Source: Dermatophagoides farinae (lineage: Eukaryota > Arthropoda > Arachnida > Sarcoptiformes > Pyroglyphidae). Taken from it: DNA of 64,000 nucleotides. The translations under genes were made by a program, and so were the position numbers. Shown here one piece after another: positions 37,545 through 49,837 of the stretch (positions are counted from its first letter, which is position 1; each line of letters starts with the position of its first letter). Below the pieces are notes generated by a model, which was not told where the DNA came from, ran no database searches, and saw nothing but the letters and a program-made list of their open reading frames with translations. The DNA is taken from assembly GCF_024713945.1 (NCBI RefSeq), contig NC_134677.1, forward strand, positions 2,421,001 through 2,485,000, in the 5' to 3' direction.

Positions 37545-39381
37545 TCATATTTGAAGCATCAATCCGGAAGCTATATTTATAAGAATAAAGTTGAAAAAAA
37601 CATTGTTTTAATTGTATACAATAATGTTTTTAAATATCATCAAAAAAAACTTACCAGAAATATTATCACCAGCACCAACAGTTTGTACAACATCCGTACA
37701 AACCATACCGATTGCCAGACAAATTTGAACACGTGTTTTATTGAGAATTAATTCGGATTCAATATTTTCTTCCCAACATCTGATTGCTTGATCTAATTCA
37801 ATTCTTTCAATATTTGTTTCATCCATAGTCATGGCAAATGAATCATCCAAAAGTATATTCACTCGTTTCAAATCAATTTCAGGCAAATTACACTTGAGAA
37901 AAATATTTGAAAAAAATGATTGAAATGTATGAAGAAAGAAAAAAGCCATTCAACTTACAGTGTAACGATAAGCTGTTAATGATGCTTTTGCCATGGCCGC
38001 TTTGTTTGATTTCCAAATCGATTGTTTGGATTTCGAATCAATTCTGGTCATCACTACTTGATAGGCTAATGTATGAACATGAATTCGACTTACACGTCCA
38101 TTTCCAATCGATTCTAATAATGCAAACAATTCACGCATTTCATCCAGAACATGTGCAACACGTGGAAAAGGATTCGATGAATAGGAAATGTTACCGAATT
38201 TCATTAATGATAATAAATTAGCGGCCTCTTGTTCGTTCATGCCAAAGGAATCCATATGTGGAAATATCTGATTCACAACGGAATCTAATAATCGATTTTC
38301 AGTAAATGCTGCCATTTCAAAATGTGTACGGAATGCTTGATTATTTTCACGGAATCGTTCTAAATCTTTGGCAAGATTTTCAATAGCTTGTGTTCGTATA
38401 TGAAAATCAATAGGGCTATTGTCCAACATATGTAAACCGGTAAGAACTAATATATCTGGTTTGAAATGTCTTAATTGTTCGAAAAATTTGGTCCTCGACA
38501 ATAGCTTAACATTATTATCATCACTATGTACAATCAATCTATTCGCTCTTGGACTTTTGTATTGGTCCCATTTTTCATTTGTATTATATTCCAATATCAC
38601 ATGATAATCATCTTGATCGATTATTGGGCCACTGATTTGAATGTTATTTGGAAATTTTTTCGACAATTTATCAGTTATTTGAGCACCTAACAAAATATTT
38701 TCGAAACCTTCACGAGCGAAACGTATCGATATTAGCGGTGCATTGCTTCCGATTGCTTCATTCTTTTGAATTTTTTTCTCATCAATCAAACTGATCAATT
38801 TGTTGAACACTTCTTTGGATTCTATATATCGCCTAAGAATTTAAAAAGTATTTGAAATTAAATAAAATTACACCAAAATAAACACCTTACTCGGAAGCAA
38901 CACCACGTTGAAAATAATAGGCAAATAGTTCAATAAATTTATTCCAGCTATCAATATGATCATGTGGTTTAGCATCGATAGGTGATTTAAATTGATCCAA
39001 CACATCAAGTGCTCTGATAACCAAATCCGTACAAACACCTAGACCGATGGCAATACGAGATGATTTTGATATGGAAACATTATGTTCAGCTTCTAACAAT
39101 TGTTCAAGGATCACATTTAAACGTGTTCGATCGTTGTTGTAAAATAATTTATTGTAAATCACATTTGTGCTAAATGACAGTGTATACCAAGTTTCGTAGA
39201 GAAATTCTTTTAATTTATCATTTAATGGTTTTAAACTTGTAGGCATTTCATGGTGATATTCTTTGATAATATAATAAATACCAATAGAAATGAGCAAGAC
39301 AAGCAACGATAATTTCCAGAATCGATTAGCCACAGAATGAACGACTGATTGTTGTGATTGTGTTTGAATTTTTTTGGCCAT
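37545..39381 (-). CDS. ADPGK: ADP-dependent glucokinase
   Basis: Phosphorylates glucose to glucose-6-phosphate using ADP as the donor; in animals the enzyme is bound to the ER membrane. Minus-strand exons 39381-38891, 38832-37959, 37892-37655 and a tiny last exon 37570-37545 close in frame to 542 aa. The start is the ATG at 39381 (MAKKIQTQ); an upstream in-frame extension reaches only a TTG. A membrane anchor (FWKLSLLVLLISIGIYYII) lies at about residues 20-38. The ribokinase-like core shows GLGVCTDLVIRALD, ILVLTGLHMLDNSP, DSFGMNEQEAANL and the catalytic VQTVGAGDNIS, whose Asp is the general base. The GAGD loop is split by the last intron and the final exon supplies only ASGLMLQI then stop, so ORF callers would clip the enzyme in its active-site loop. 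It diverges from RCL1 with 278 bp between start codons. Confidence 0.9.
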
Positions 39382-39659
39382 CACGTTGTTTGATTTGTTC
39401 TCACATTCATGGCACAAACATTAACCGATATTTAATTGCTACGAAGAGATTAAAATTTTGAACCCATAAATGATAATTAAAAATTTTCTTAAAAAAGTGA
39501 TTACTCAAGTGGTTAAACTCATCATAACTACATTCTGCTTATTTTGCAAGTCTTACAATTGAATTACGTACATTATGAGTAGCTATAACCACGTTTTTTT
39601 CGTTCAATACGAATTCTTGTGTTTCAACAAAAACAGAATTTATCGCTAAATTAATCGAC
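39382..39659. promoter_or_regulatory. Shared divergent promoter region of ADPGK and RCL1
   Basis: Only 278 bp separate two ATGs on opposite strands, so both core promoters and 5' UTRs must lie here. No TATA box stands out. A bidirectional housekeeping promoter is inferred from spacing alone. Confidence 0.5.
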
Positions 39660-40861
39660 ATGGATTTTATCGAATTTCAAGGTAGTAATTGTCTCCGTCA
39701 AAGAATTATTCTTGCTACATTAACAAGAAGAAAAATAATCATCGATCAGATACGTGATAGAAATTCCTCCTCATATGGTGTGCAGAAATATGAAATAAGC
39801 TTGCTGAAATTATTGGAAAAAATTACCAATGGTTCGTCGATTCTGGTTGATAAAAATGGCACCCGAATCACATACAAACCTGGAATACTATACGGTGGCT
39901 CTGTGGAACATTGGTGTTCTCTTGAACGATCTATTGGGTATTATCTGGAAGTTCTTATACCTTTGGCACCGTATTGTAAAACTCCTATCGAAGCTCGATT
40001 ACATGGAATAACAAATGATACCATTGATCCATCTGTCGATGCTCTTCGACATTCTTCAATCCCATTATTGAGACAATTTTTTGGCGTTTTCGATGAAGAA
40101 CAACTTGAATTGAAAATAATTTCACGTGGCCTTAAACCGGGTGGTGGTGGAATTGTTTCGTTCAAATGTCCTGTTCGAAAAGTTTTAAAACCCGTTCAAT
40201 TATTGATGCCTGGAAAAGTTAAACGAATTCGTGGCATTGCATTCGCAACAAGAGTATCACCACAGATAGCCAATCGAATGGTCGATACAGCTAAAGGAAT
40301 GTTGTTGAAATTCATTACAGAATGGTCGATACAGCTAAAGGAATGTTGTTGAAATTCATTACAGACATTTATATTTATACGGATCATCTTAAAGGAAAAA
40401 ATAGTGGTAAATCTCCCGGTTTCGGATTGTCTCTGGTTGCCGAAACAACTGAAGGAGTGTTCTATGTGGGTGAATCAATGTCCAAACCTGCTGAATCAAA
40501 TAGTGGTGTATCGATTCCAGAAGATGTTGCTAAATTAGCCGTATCAAATCTTTTCAACGATATCTATCGTGGTGGTACAATCAATACGATCAACCAAGGA
40601 ATGGCCGCTATATTCATGTCATTCACCGATCGTGATCTGTCTAAAGTAATATTTGGACCATTAAGTCCATATACTATACAATTGTTGAGACATTTACAAA
40701 CATTTACATCATTAACATTTAAATTAGAATCGGAATCATTGAATAGAAATGATGAAGATAATCAAAACGAAACGAATATAATGATGAAAATTGGATCGAA
40801 AAAAATTATTGCCGCATGTATTGGTATTGGTTTTATGAATATAAACAAAACTGTTAAATAA
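39660..40861 (+). CDS. RCL1: RNA 3'-terminal phosphate cyclase-like protein, frame broken by a tandem duplication
   Basis: RCL1 acts in the nucleolus in early cleavage of pre-rRNA for the 40S subunit, with Bms1. The gene is a single exon starting at 39660 (MDFIEFQGSNCLRQRIILAT). Family blocks are clear: EARLHGITNDTIDPSVDAL, RGLKPGGGGIVSFKCPVRK and RIRGIAFATRVSPQIANRMV. After residue 220 the frame runs into a second, perfect copy of the preceding 44 bp; 44 is not a multiple of three, so translation shifts and stops nine codons later, at 40350-40352. The rest of the protein (DIYIYTDHLKGKNSGKSPGF... to ...GIGFMNINKTVK) continues in another frame to the TAA at 40861. Counted without the extra copy the product is 385 aa, close to the usual about 370. 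Either a sequence or assembly error or a very recent mutation explains this. AATAAA lies at 40916-40921. Confidence 0.88.
40277..40364 (+). repeat. Perfect 44-bp tandem duplication inside RCL1
   Basis: Bases 40277-40320 and 40321-40364 are identical. The unit encodes the conserved MVDTAKGMLLKFIT segment of RCL1, so one copy is original and the other is an insertion. It is not an intron: no GT-AG pair removes a length that restores the frame. Confidence 0.97.
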
Positions 40862-41591
40862 TTCTCACATATTTCTGTAAAAAAATTTTCATAATTCATT
40901 TTTTTCTTTTTTGAAAATAAAATCAATTCATCATTTAAATAAATTAAAATTCTTGTTACTGATTTTATGAATCGGATATATCATTAATAATAAATCCCGC
41001 CCACTCGATGAAACTCGTCCATTGGCATTCGAATATGTATGTGATTCATAGCATAGCTCCAGCTATTTTTTTAATATTTATATGCAGAGTAAATGCCAGG
41101 TTGTCGTTCTGTTCATATATATAAAAATGAACAACAATTGAAATTCATACACAATTATTACCGTTTTTGATGATGATGATGTTTTTTATCAATCAAAATC
41201 GAATAATAATAATTAATAAAATATCATTATTTTCATTCGTTTTGATTTATCAATAATTGTGATTTTTTTTCTCAGCTATTAATTTTTTCTTCTTGCACAC
41301 TCACTCACCCACAATATACAAACAAACAACGAGCAAGAGCTTTAAAAAAAATTTATATATATTACAAATTGGAAAAATACTGATTTGATTATCGTTGTAT
41401 ATGATCGTTATTTATAGTGATAACAAATAAATAAACTTTATGCTTACATTTTCACTATCGACGACGAATTAATCAATCAACGCCTCAATGCTTCATCATT
41501 GTAATCGTTCAATCATCTAGTGAAATAGAACGGCATCAACAAAAAAAATTTTGACCATATATTGATATACTCGAATTATAACATTAACAAA
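40862..41591. other. RCL1 3' region and AP-3 delta upstream region
   Basis: No gene is visible in this 730-bp spacer between two genes on the same strand. It contains the RCL1 polyadenylation signal and, presumably, the promoter and 5' UTR of the AP-3 delta gene. No TATA box or other site is obvious. Confidence 0.6.
40916..40921 (+). promoter_or_regulatory. Polyadenylation signal AATAAA
   Basis: A canonical hexamer 55 bp after the RCL1 stop codon. Confidence 0.55.
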
Positions 41592-44500
41592 ATGAACATC
41601 CGTAAAGTGAAAGGAAATTTTGATCGAATTTTCGACAAAACATTAACCGATCTTGTCCGTGGTATTCGTAATAACAAAGAAAATGAGGTACATTATCCAT
41701 GATTTTTGTTCATTATTCAATCCATTTCTTTTTTCTCTATACAGACAAAATACATTCAACAATGTATTGAAGAAATTAAAGAAGAATTACGACATGATAG
41801 TCTTTTTATTAAAGCTAATGCAATTTCCAAATTGACTTATGTAAGTAAAACGTTTCATTTGCATTTTTTTTGTTCATCTCTAATTTATCATTGAAATCAT
41901 ACATAGCTACAAATGTTAGGTTATGATATAAGCTGGTCGGCTTTCAACATCATCGAAGTGATGAGTTCGACAAAATTTTCACACAAAAGAATCGGTTACC
42001 TAGCTGCATCGCAATCATTTCATGAGAATACCGAAGTGATGATGTTGACGACAAACATGATCCGTAAGGATTTAAATTCACAAAACATGTACGATGCTGG
42101 ATGTGCAATGAGTGGCCTAGCATGTTTTGTCACTGCCGACATAAGCCGAGATTTAGCCAATGATGTGATGACATTGTTGAGTTCAACAAAACCATATCTA
42201 CGTAAAAAAGCAATATTGTTGATGTATAAAATTTTTCTCAAATTTCCTGAGGCACTTAAACCAGCATTCCCAAGATTGAAGGAAAAATTAGAGGATCCCG
42301 ATCCAGGTGTTCAATCAGCAGCTGTCAATGTTATCTGTGAGCTTGCAAGAAAAAATCCAAAAAATTATCTTTCATTGGCACCTGTATTCTTCAAATTAAT
42401 GACCAATTCAACAAACAACTGGATGCTTATCAAAATCATCAAATTGGTATTTTTCTATTGTCCATTTTCGAATTCTTTATTATTTGATATTTAATTGAAT
42501 AGTGTAATACGTTTAAAAAATTAGACATTAGGGTTTATTATTATGCTCTATTAATTCAATTTTTGATCCATTTTTTTTGCTATCAAAAAGTTTGGAGTAA
42601 TGACTAAATATGAGCCATTGCTTGGTATCAAGCTAAGCAATCCTCTCATATCGCTGATTCGAAGGTAAAAAAATTCATCTCACATTCGATAATTATTCAA
42701 TGAAAATTGCATCTATTATTATACCCGTAGATTTGTTTTTTTTTAATTTCCTTGCACACTTGATTCAATTAAATATCAAATAATGATAGGTCATTGCATT
42801 CATTTTTTTTTAAATTTTTTTTGTTAATTTTTTTTTCTTTTGTTTTTCATTTATTTTCATTTCGTTCCATTTTTATCCATTAGTTCGGTGCACTTACACC
42901 ACTTGAACCTAGACTAGGAAAAAAATTAATAGAACCTTTAACGAATTTGATACACAGGTAATCACATTTGTTTTTAGTTGATTTTTATTTTCATAATTTA
43001 AGCATGTGAAAAATTTTTGAATACAAATTCTAATCAATCAATGAAATTTAATTAGCACATCGGCCATGTCATTATTATATGAATGCATCAATACTGTGAT
43101 TGCCGTTTTGATTTCAATCTCATCTGGTCTGCCCAATCACAATGCATCCATACAATTGTGTGTACAAAAATTGCGAATATTAATTGAAGATTCGGATCAA
43201 AATCTTAAATATCTTGGATTATTGGCTATGAATAAGATATTGAAAACTCATCCAAAAAGTGTACAAAGTCATAAAGATTTGGTACTCGCATGTTTGGATG
43301 ATAAAGATGAATCGATTCGTCTTCGTGCACTCGATCTTCTTTACGGTATGGTTACCAAAAAGAATTTAATGGAAATCGTACAGAAATTGGTCAAAAATGT
43401 TACCGAAGGTCAGATTGGGAATAAATTTCGTGATGAATTAATCCTCAAATTGATTGAAATTTGTTCACAAAGCGATTATCAATTTATTGTCAATTTTGAA
43501 TGGTTCGTATTTTTTTGTGCAAATCGTGATATGTATGATAATGACTGTTTTGAATCTATCAGGTATTTAAGTGTTTTGATTGATCTTGCACGTGTCGATG
43601 GTGGCACCATTCATGGTGTTTTGATTGCACAGCAAATATTAGATGTCTCTATTCGTGTAGATGCTATTCGGTCGTTTGCAACCGAACAAATGGTATAAAT
43701 TAACAATTTTTATTATCATTTTCTAATCATTATAATTTTTTTCAGTTCATTTTATTGGAAAATTCTTCTCTATTCATGAATAATTCCTCAGTCTGTGAAG
43801 TGCTATATGCAGCTGCCTGGATATGTGGTGAATTTGCCGAGTAAGTTTTCAATATGAATTTTAATTGATTTTTTTAAGTTAATCTTACAAATATCAAATC
43901 TTTGTTTTTTCAACAGTTATTTGCCTGACAAAGAAAAAACAATTCGAAATTTGTTATCCATTGATAATTTTCAGCCACATATCATAGCAGTTTTTATTCA
44001 AAATGCATCTAAAATATTTTCCAAACTAGCAGCTGATCCGAATTGTAATTCGACCAAAACATACAATCTTTGTTCCGAAATTGAAGAACTAATTAAACCG
44101 TATTTAAAAAATCAAAATTTGGAAATACAAGAACGCGCAACAACATTATCCGAAATAATAGCTATCGTTAAATCAATGAAAAATGAAAATATCGGTAAAC
44201 AGGCGAATTTATTGATGAATGATTCGAACGAACATTCAGAGGAAATGGCTAATGGTGAAACGAATGGCAATGAATCTAATGTGATGATTGATCTACAATC
44301 ATTTTATTATGCTTATCCATTGAATCCGGTTGCTGCAAAAGCACAACGTAAAGTTCCAATACCAGTCGGTTTAGATTTGGATACACTATTCGATTTGCCT
44401 GAAAGTGAATATGAATCTGATGATTACAATGATGATTATGAAAAAGTTATTCATTTAGTTGATGATGAACAAGATGGTGTAGAATCGTCAGATGAATCGG

Positions 44501-45318
44501 ATAAAAGACACCAGAAGAATAATGACAATGAACAATCGAGAAGATTTGAACAGGAAAATAATCCAAATTATTTAAGGACAACAAAATCGAAGCAAACAAT
44601 TAAAAAATCTAAACGAAAATCAAATAAACACGATGAGAATTTGAATGAAAACGTCGAGGACGCAGAAGAAAATGAAACATACTTGCATGAATCATCTTCA
44701 GCCAAACAAAAAGCTCTCATTCCTGGATTAACCTCATCAGAAAAATATTTAATCAAAATGAAAAAGACGGATAATGTGAAAAAAGATGATGGTAAATCTA
44801 AAAAGAAAACACCAAAGAAAAAGAATACAAAAATAAATGTCATTGAAGATAATGAAGATGATGAAGAGATTGACAATAAAATTTCAATTCGAGCATTAGA
44901 AATGCCCGAAGGTGTCGATCTGAATGACAATGATGAAGAGGAAGAAGACTCCTTCAAATCAACATCTGATCCACATAAAGCTTTAGCCAAAGTGAATCTA
45001 GATGATGTGATTAATGATTTGAATAAAATGCGAAACAAAAAATCGGATTTGAAAATCATTGAATCGACGGAAAAAGCTAGTAAAAAGAAAAAATCAAGCA
45101 AAAAATCTGTCAAAACTTCTGTGGTTGATGATTTGATAACCGGAAAGAAAGTGGTTAAAGTAGCTAAAGCTAAAAAAACTAATAAAAAGAATGACGATTC
45201 GAGCAATAAAGTGAACGATAGCCCAGTCAAGATGAAGCCAAAAAAATCTAATAAAACAAAGAAAACAGAAGATTCGAAAAATCGTGATGAATACGAAGAA
45301 ACGTTGGACAAAATTTAA
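41592..45318 (+). CDS. AP3D1: AP-3 adaptor complex delta subunit
   Basis: Large subunit of the AP-3 coat that sorts cargo to lysosomes, pigment granules and synaptic vesicles (Drosophila garnet). Exons: 41592-41687, 41745-41840, 41907-42446, one of two alternative 74-bp exons (42591-42664 or 42884-42957), 43056-43502, 43563-43692, 43746-43840, 43917-45318; 959 aa. The adaptin trunk is strongly conserved: MNIRKVKGNFDRIFDKTLTD at the start, then GYDISWSAFNIIEVMSS, ILIEDSDQNLKYLGLLAMNK, DDKDESIRLRALDLLYGMV and VLYAAAWICGEFAD. NPVAAKAQRKVPIPVGLDLD marks the hinge, followed by an acidic/Lys-rich segment. The frame ends at DKI, with no sign of the C-terminal appendage found in the roughly 1150-residue human protein. 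Intron 43503-43562 is 60 bp, in frame and without stop. The gene converges with the carboxypeptidase gene; the stops are 86 bp apart. Confidence 0.92.
42591..42664 (+). other. AP3D1: AP3D1 alternative exon 4a
   Basis: Flanked by AG (after a T-rich tract) and GTAAAA. It encodes 24 codons plus two bases, beginning FGVMTKYEPLLGIKL and ending ISLIR. It aligns without gaps to exon 4b, with 14 of 25 residues identical counting the shared Ser at the junction. It is the less conserved version compared with AP-3 delta of other animals. Confidence 0.8.
42884..42957 (+). other. AP3D1: AP3D1 alternative exon 4b (canonical)
   Basis: Flanked by TTAG and GTAATC, 74 bp, same phase as exon 4a. It encodes FGALTPLEPRLGKKL followed by IEPLTNLIH, essentially identical to the AP-3 delta trunk sequence I recall from vertebrates, so it is the ancestral form. 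Confidence 0.9.
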
Positions 45319-45404
45319 CAAAGATGAATTATTTCCAATAATGATATATTGAATTGTAAATATTAATCATCCATATTTTTTATTTATATTTATTGCTACT
45401 ATTT

Positions 45405-48400
45405 TTATTCATTCACAAAATGTGAGTCCATTTCGATGAGATCTGGATATAAGTTTGTAATCATTTGTTTGATTTTTTGTTGTTTCGGCGTTGTCGATTT
45501 GTCCGGAGTTCTTGATCGTGCACATCTGTTCAAAATGGTATTGCTATGTATAGAAGGTTTGAAAGTAAAAAAAAAGTAATTAATAAATCAAAAATTCCAA
45601 CTATTAATTCCAAACTCACCTGACAGAAATTTTCCCTTTGTTTACATTTTGTTGATAAATAGATTTTTGACAATCTGGTAATTGTATCAATGGAAAATGT
45701 TGTTGTGAACAATAAACGAATTGAATGAAATTGAATGATTTGGCCAGAAATTGTCCCATTTCTTCCATTTCTATTATCGATAAATTTTGTCCAGCATATG
45801 GACCTTTATCACAACCACTGGCCGAACATTCGATTGTATAAGTCAAAACAATTCCATATTGGCGACATGCTACTAATCGAGCAGTTTGTTCACGATCTCG
45901 TTGCATGGCAAATGAACAATAATCCAAATCAAATGCAGGCGATTGTTGATATTTTAGAATCAATGGAATTGTAAGATACGGCGGCACTGCTAAATGTACG
46001 CGATCATCCATATTGTTTTTAACGGATTCTAGTTGATTATTCAATTTACACGTTGTGCTATTCATACAAACACACATATGATTTTGTAGATGTTTTTTAT
46101 AATAATTTTGTTGGTCAGATTTTTTCCATGATAACATTGGAAAACAACTATATGAAAATATATTATTTCGTCTTGAATGGCCATGCATGTCAAGAAATGC
46201 GACGGGATTTCGGCCACCCGAATAAGTGTGTAAACATTGTAGCAACATTTTTGAATGATATATGGTTGGATGTAAAATAGGTGATGGATCCCCCCAATGA
46301 CGATTTAAATCTTCTGTTTGTAGATCGGTTCTAGTGCTTTATGAAAAATAAAAAAAAATTGAATTTAACGATTAGATTAGAATAATAATCACATACCAGC
46401 CATTGATAACGCCATCCGGATTCAACATTGGAATTATTTTGAAAATGTATTTATCTAATAAATTTTTCCTCGCCACATCGATTGATTGATCATCAGATGA
46501 TTGTAATAGAAAATCAATGAAACCTTTTAGTATCCATGATGAATTTGATTCAGATGGATGAACTCTGGCAGTGATCATTATGTAATGTTTCATATTGAAT
46601 TCAGCATTCGATGTTATCGTAATCACTGGAAGATCGTTGCCTTTTAATGTTGAACATAATGTTTGTGAAGCGAAAAAAATTTGATAACCAGAATTTTCTG
46701 ATTGTCGTCGATTATGATTATCGGCCATATAAGACCAATAAGAGATACAGGTTTTTAGTTGACTAAAACTGAATGGAACATTGAAAGCAAAATAGCAATC
46801 ATCATTTTCATATGGAAATTCGAATGTAAATTCCAATGTATAATATAATTTTCCTTTGAGCAAATTTTTAAATTCTTTATTTTTAACATAATGATTTCGG
46901 TAATAAGCCACCATATAACGATTGTTTTTCATTGGCTCATCATCATGAATTCTTTGCCAACTTTTTCCCGATTTTTCAAATTCTCGACACGAATAAAATA
47001 ATGGTTGTTGTCCACTGTTGAATAGAATACTTTTCTTTTCACAATTTATTATTTTAAATCGATATTTTTGATTTTTTTGCATTTGTCCAACGTAAAAATA
47101 AAACCATTGGGTATGTGATGTACAATTAACATCAGAATTTAGGATTAAAATGTATTCTTTTTCATTATTATTATCATTATTTGCGATTGAGTGTATGAAC
47201 GCTTTGCGAAGATTACCGCATTCAAAACGTGATTCGAATTTCAAATGATTTCTATCGATCATATCGTTCGGTTTTTCAATATCATAGACAATCTCATATT
47301 TTGAATTTTCATCGGAAAACAATCGTTGGCCAACATGATCCAATAATTTTATATGATGATAATTCTTGAGACGAATCGCTTTCCGTAGAAATGGATATGT
47401 CATTGGATGAAACAATGAATTATTTTGATGAAAATTCAATTCTGGTGCCGGAAAAACTTCTTTAGGTATGACAGTTTTAATTGAATCATAAATTGCTGTA
47501 AAAGTATCTTTCCAATTAAAATCCTCAATTTTATTGTGTTGGTTGACAGAATTTTTCGATAAACAAGCTTCATTATTATTTTTTGATTGTTGCATTTCGG
47601 TTTCGCTACGATCCTGATCACATGAACAACTTAGTTTAAGTTCATCGTTTGATCGATCATTCAAATGGAATTTAGTCTCGGGAAAAAAACATAAATAAGA
47701 TTTTGCAAGTGAGCTATCAATTTCTTTAGATTTTTTATTTTCACTAGTACTAGTATCTTCAAGTTCACTTTCGGAAAATAATTCCGATTCTAAACATTCT
47801 TCATCACTACCACCTGGAAAGATTAACAAATCTTCCTCTACTTCATATTCTTGATCTTCGCTTATTTGTTTGACAATTGTTTGCGAATTCGGTGCATATT
47901 GAAATCGAAATGGATTACGAATATCTTCGATTGGTAATATTATAGACGGTAGTAAACGTTGTATGAACATACTGGACATGACGACTAGACGATTTCCATA
48001 GTGTATTACACGATCAAATTGCTTTCGATAGAAATTCGATATTTTATAGGCTTCAGATATTGTTTCAATGTTCATATTGTATCGATAATCATCATTTATA
48101 TTGGGGTCATCATTTTCTGTTCCATTCAAAGAACATACAAAAGGATGCATAAATTTTTGAAATAATACTTCAGCCATTTTTAATGATCGAAAATATTCAT
48201 TGGTGATTAATGATTCGGTAAACGTGAGCAATAACGATACAATTCCATAGATATCACGTAACACTGAAACATAAAACTTTAGCTGACTATCTTTTTCTAT
48301 CAATTTTTCTCCAATTTCTAATTGAATGATATCTTCTTTTCTTAAATTTAATAATGATTTTTGTTCACATATTTCCATATGATATAGATTACAATGTCCC

Positions 48401-49837
48401 AACAATTCAATGAGTGTCGGTGACAAGATCAATGCAGTGGTGAAACGATCAGAATCATATCTTACTAATTTATGAATAAAATATAAAACGAGTGAATATT
48501 TTATAATTTAAAAATTTTTTTCCAACATCTTACATTTACGGCAAACATTAAACAACATTATTATTATACGAGATCTAAGTGTTGATTTTTCCATAAACCT
48601 GTTTATCGAACAAAATTTTTCAAGCACCAATTTACCGAATCGGACTAGATTGATTTGTGATGATAAATGTTCATGATTATGTTGTTTTAAATATTCACAA
48701 ATAATATGACAATTTCCATCAAAATCGAATCGATTCTTGTCATTAACAACAAATTCCGGTATGATATTGTTGAAAATATTTTCTTTAAAACATGACAATT
48801 CTAAAATAGAGAAAAAAGTTTTAAAATTTTAGATAAAATTAACACAAGAATAATTGTACCTAATCGATTCAAAATAATCACATAATCCAAAATGATCACA
48901 ATGGATCTATTGTTAATGATTGAATCTAATATTTCCTGTTGTTGTTTATTATTGCCCGAATTTTCATGATTCAATTTATTATCGATCAATTCAAAATATT
49001 GACACAAAATACCCGAAGTAATTGTTGAGGATTGCTGATGTAATATTCGTACTAATTGAACAAATTGTGATTCTAAACAATAAATGAATGAATATTAATC
49101 ATTTTTTAATAGTAAAAACAAGGGAAATACTCACCATAAGAAAGTTTGATTATCAATGCATAATAACTTCGAAATAAACATTGTAGTTGAGATAATAACA
49201 CATCTTGTGATAATGTACTACGTGTTGGAAATGTTTGTTGAATACATTTCAAATAATGGAAAATGATACATTCAAAATGTACTAATTGTAGGAACAAAAA
49301 TCGATTGCTCATTATTTGATTAATATAACCATTATAAGTAGATTGGCAGGATGTGGAATCTTTTCGACTTTTCTTTCGTTCACTGCTTGATGCAGCTTTA
49401 AGAACTAGAAATTTTTTAATCTTGACTAGATCACATTGAATCAAATTAGATTTTGAAAAAAATGAATTAATTACTTCACAGTTGGTTGAATTTTTGTTCT
49501 CATTGAATTCCATTTGGATATTCCGAATATTGTTTGATAATGATGATATGATTCTATTGAATTCAACATCCGATTCGAAAGTTTCATTTGGTTCACATTC
49601 ACCATTTAGGAATGTTTTTGATCGTAAATGTTTTTGTGAAAAATTTGTTGTTGTCGAATTTGAAACAGTTTTTGTGACAGAATCATGAATAGTGAATACA
49701 TCATCGGATGAATTGTTGAGAAAATCACAGAATTTTTTCAATAAATTTTCATCATTATTATCTAAACAATGAAATAATTGTTTTACTTGTTCGATCGTAT
49801 ACAAAGATTCATCAAATTTATTCATGTTTGTATCCAT
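45405..49837 (-). CDS. Cytosolic carboxypeptidase, CCP1/AGTPBP1 type
   Basis: A zinc metallocarboxypeptidase of the M14D family that removes glutamates from tubulin tails and other proteins. Minus-strand exons 49837-49135, 49072-48860, 48800-48534, 48464-46397, 46336-45620 and 45543-45405 close in frame to 1368 aa. The first about 750 residues are the weakly conserved helical part, with an acidic Ser/Glu stretch (SELFSESELEDTS). A beta-sandwich domain with FNVPFSFSQLKTCISYWSYM precedes the catalytic domain. Zinc ligands are His and Glu of ARVHPSESNSSW and His of FLDMHGHSRRNN; DLNRHW carries the substrate-binding Asn-Arg pair; the catalytic Glu is in YTIECSASGCDKG. NPDGVINGC spans an intron. 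All key residues are present, so it should be active. CCP1 and CCP4 are hard to tell apart here. AATAAA candidates on the minus strand lie at 45389-45394 and 45379-45384. Confidence 0.88.

Noticed and set aside
40277-40320. Treating one RCL1 duplicate as a short intron
   Set aside because: The only GT-AG pair inside (40281 to 40320) removes 40 bp, which does not restore the frame, and 40 bp is below a plausible intron length.
44568-45311. 247-codon open frame on the minus strand
   Set aside because: It is the antisense shadow of the Lys/Ser/Asp-rich last exon of AP-3 delta, which is supported by homology; the antisense peptide is a Ser/Phe-rich mirror.
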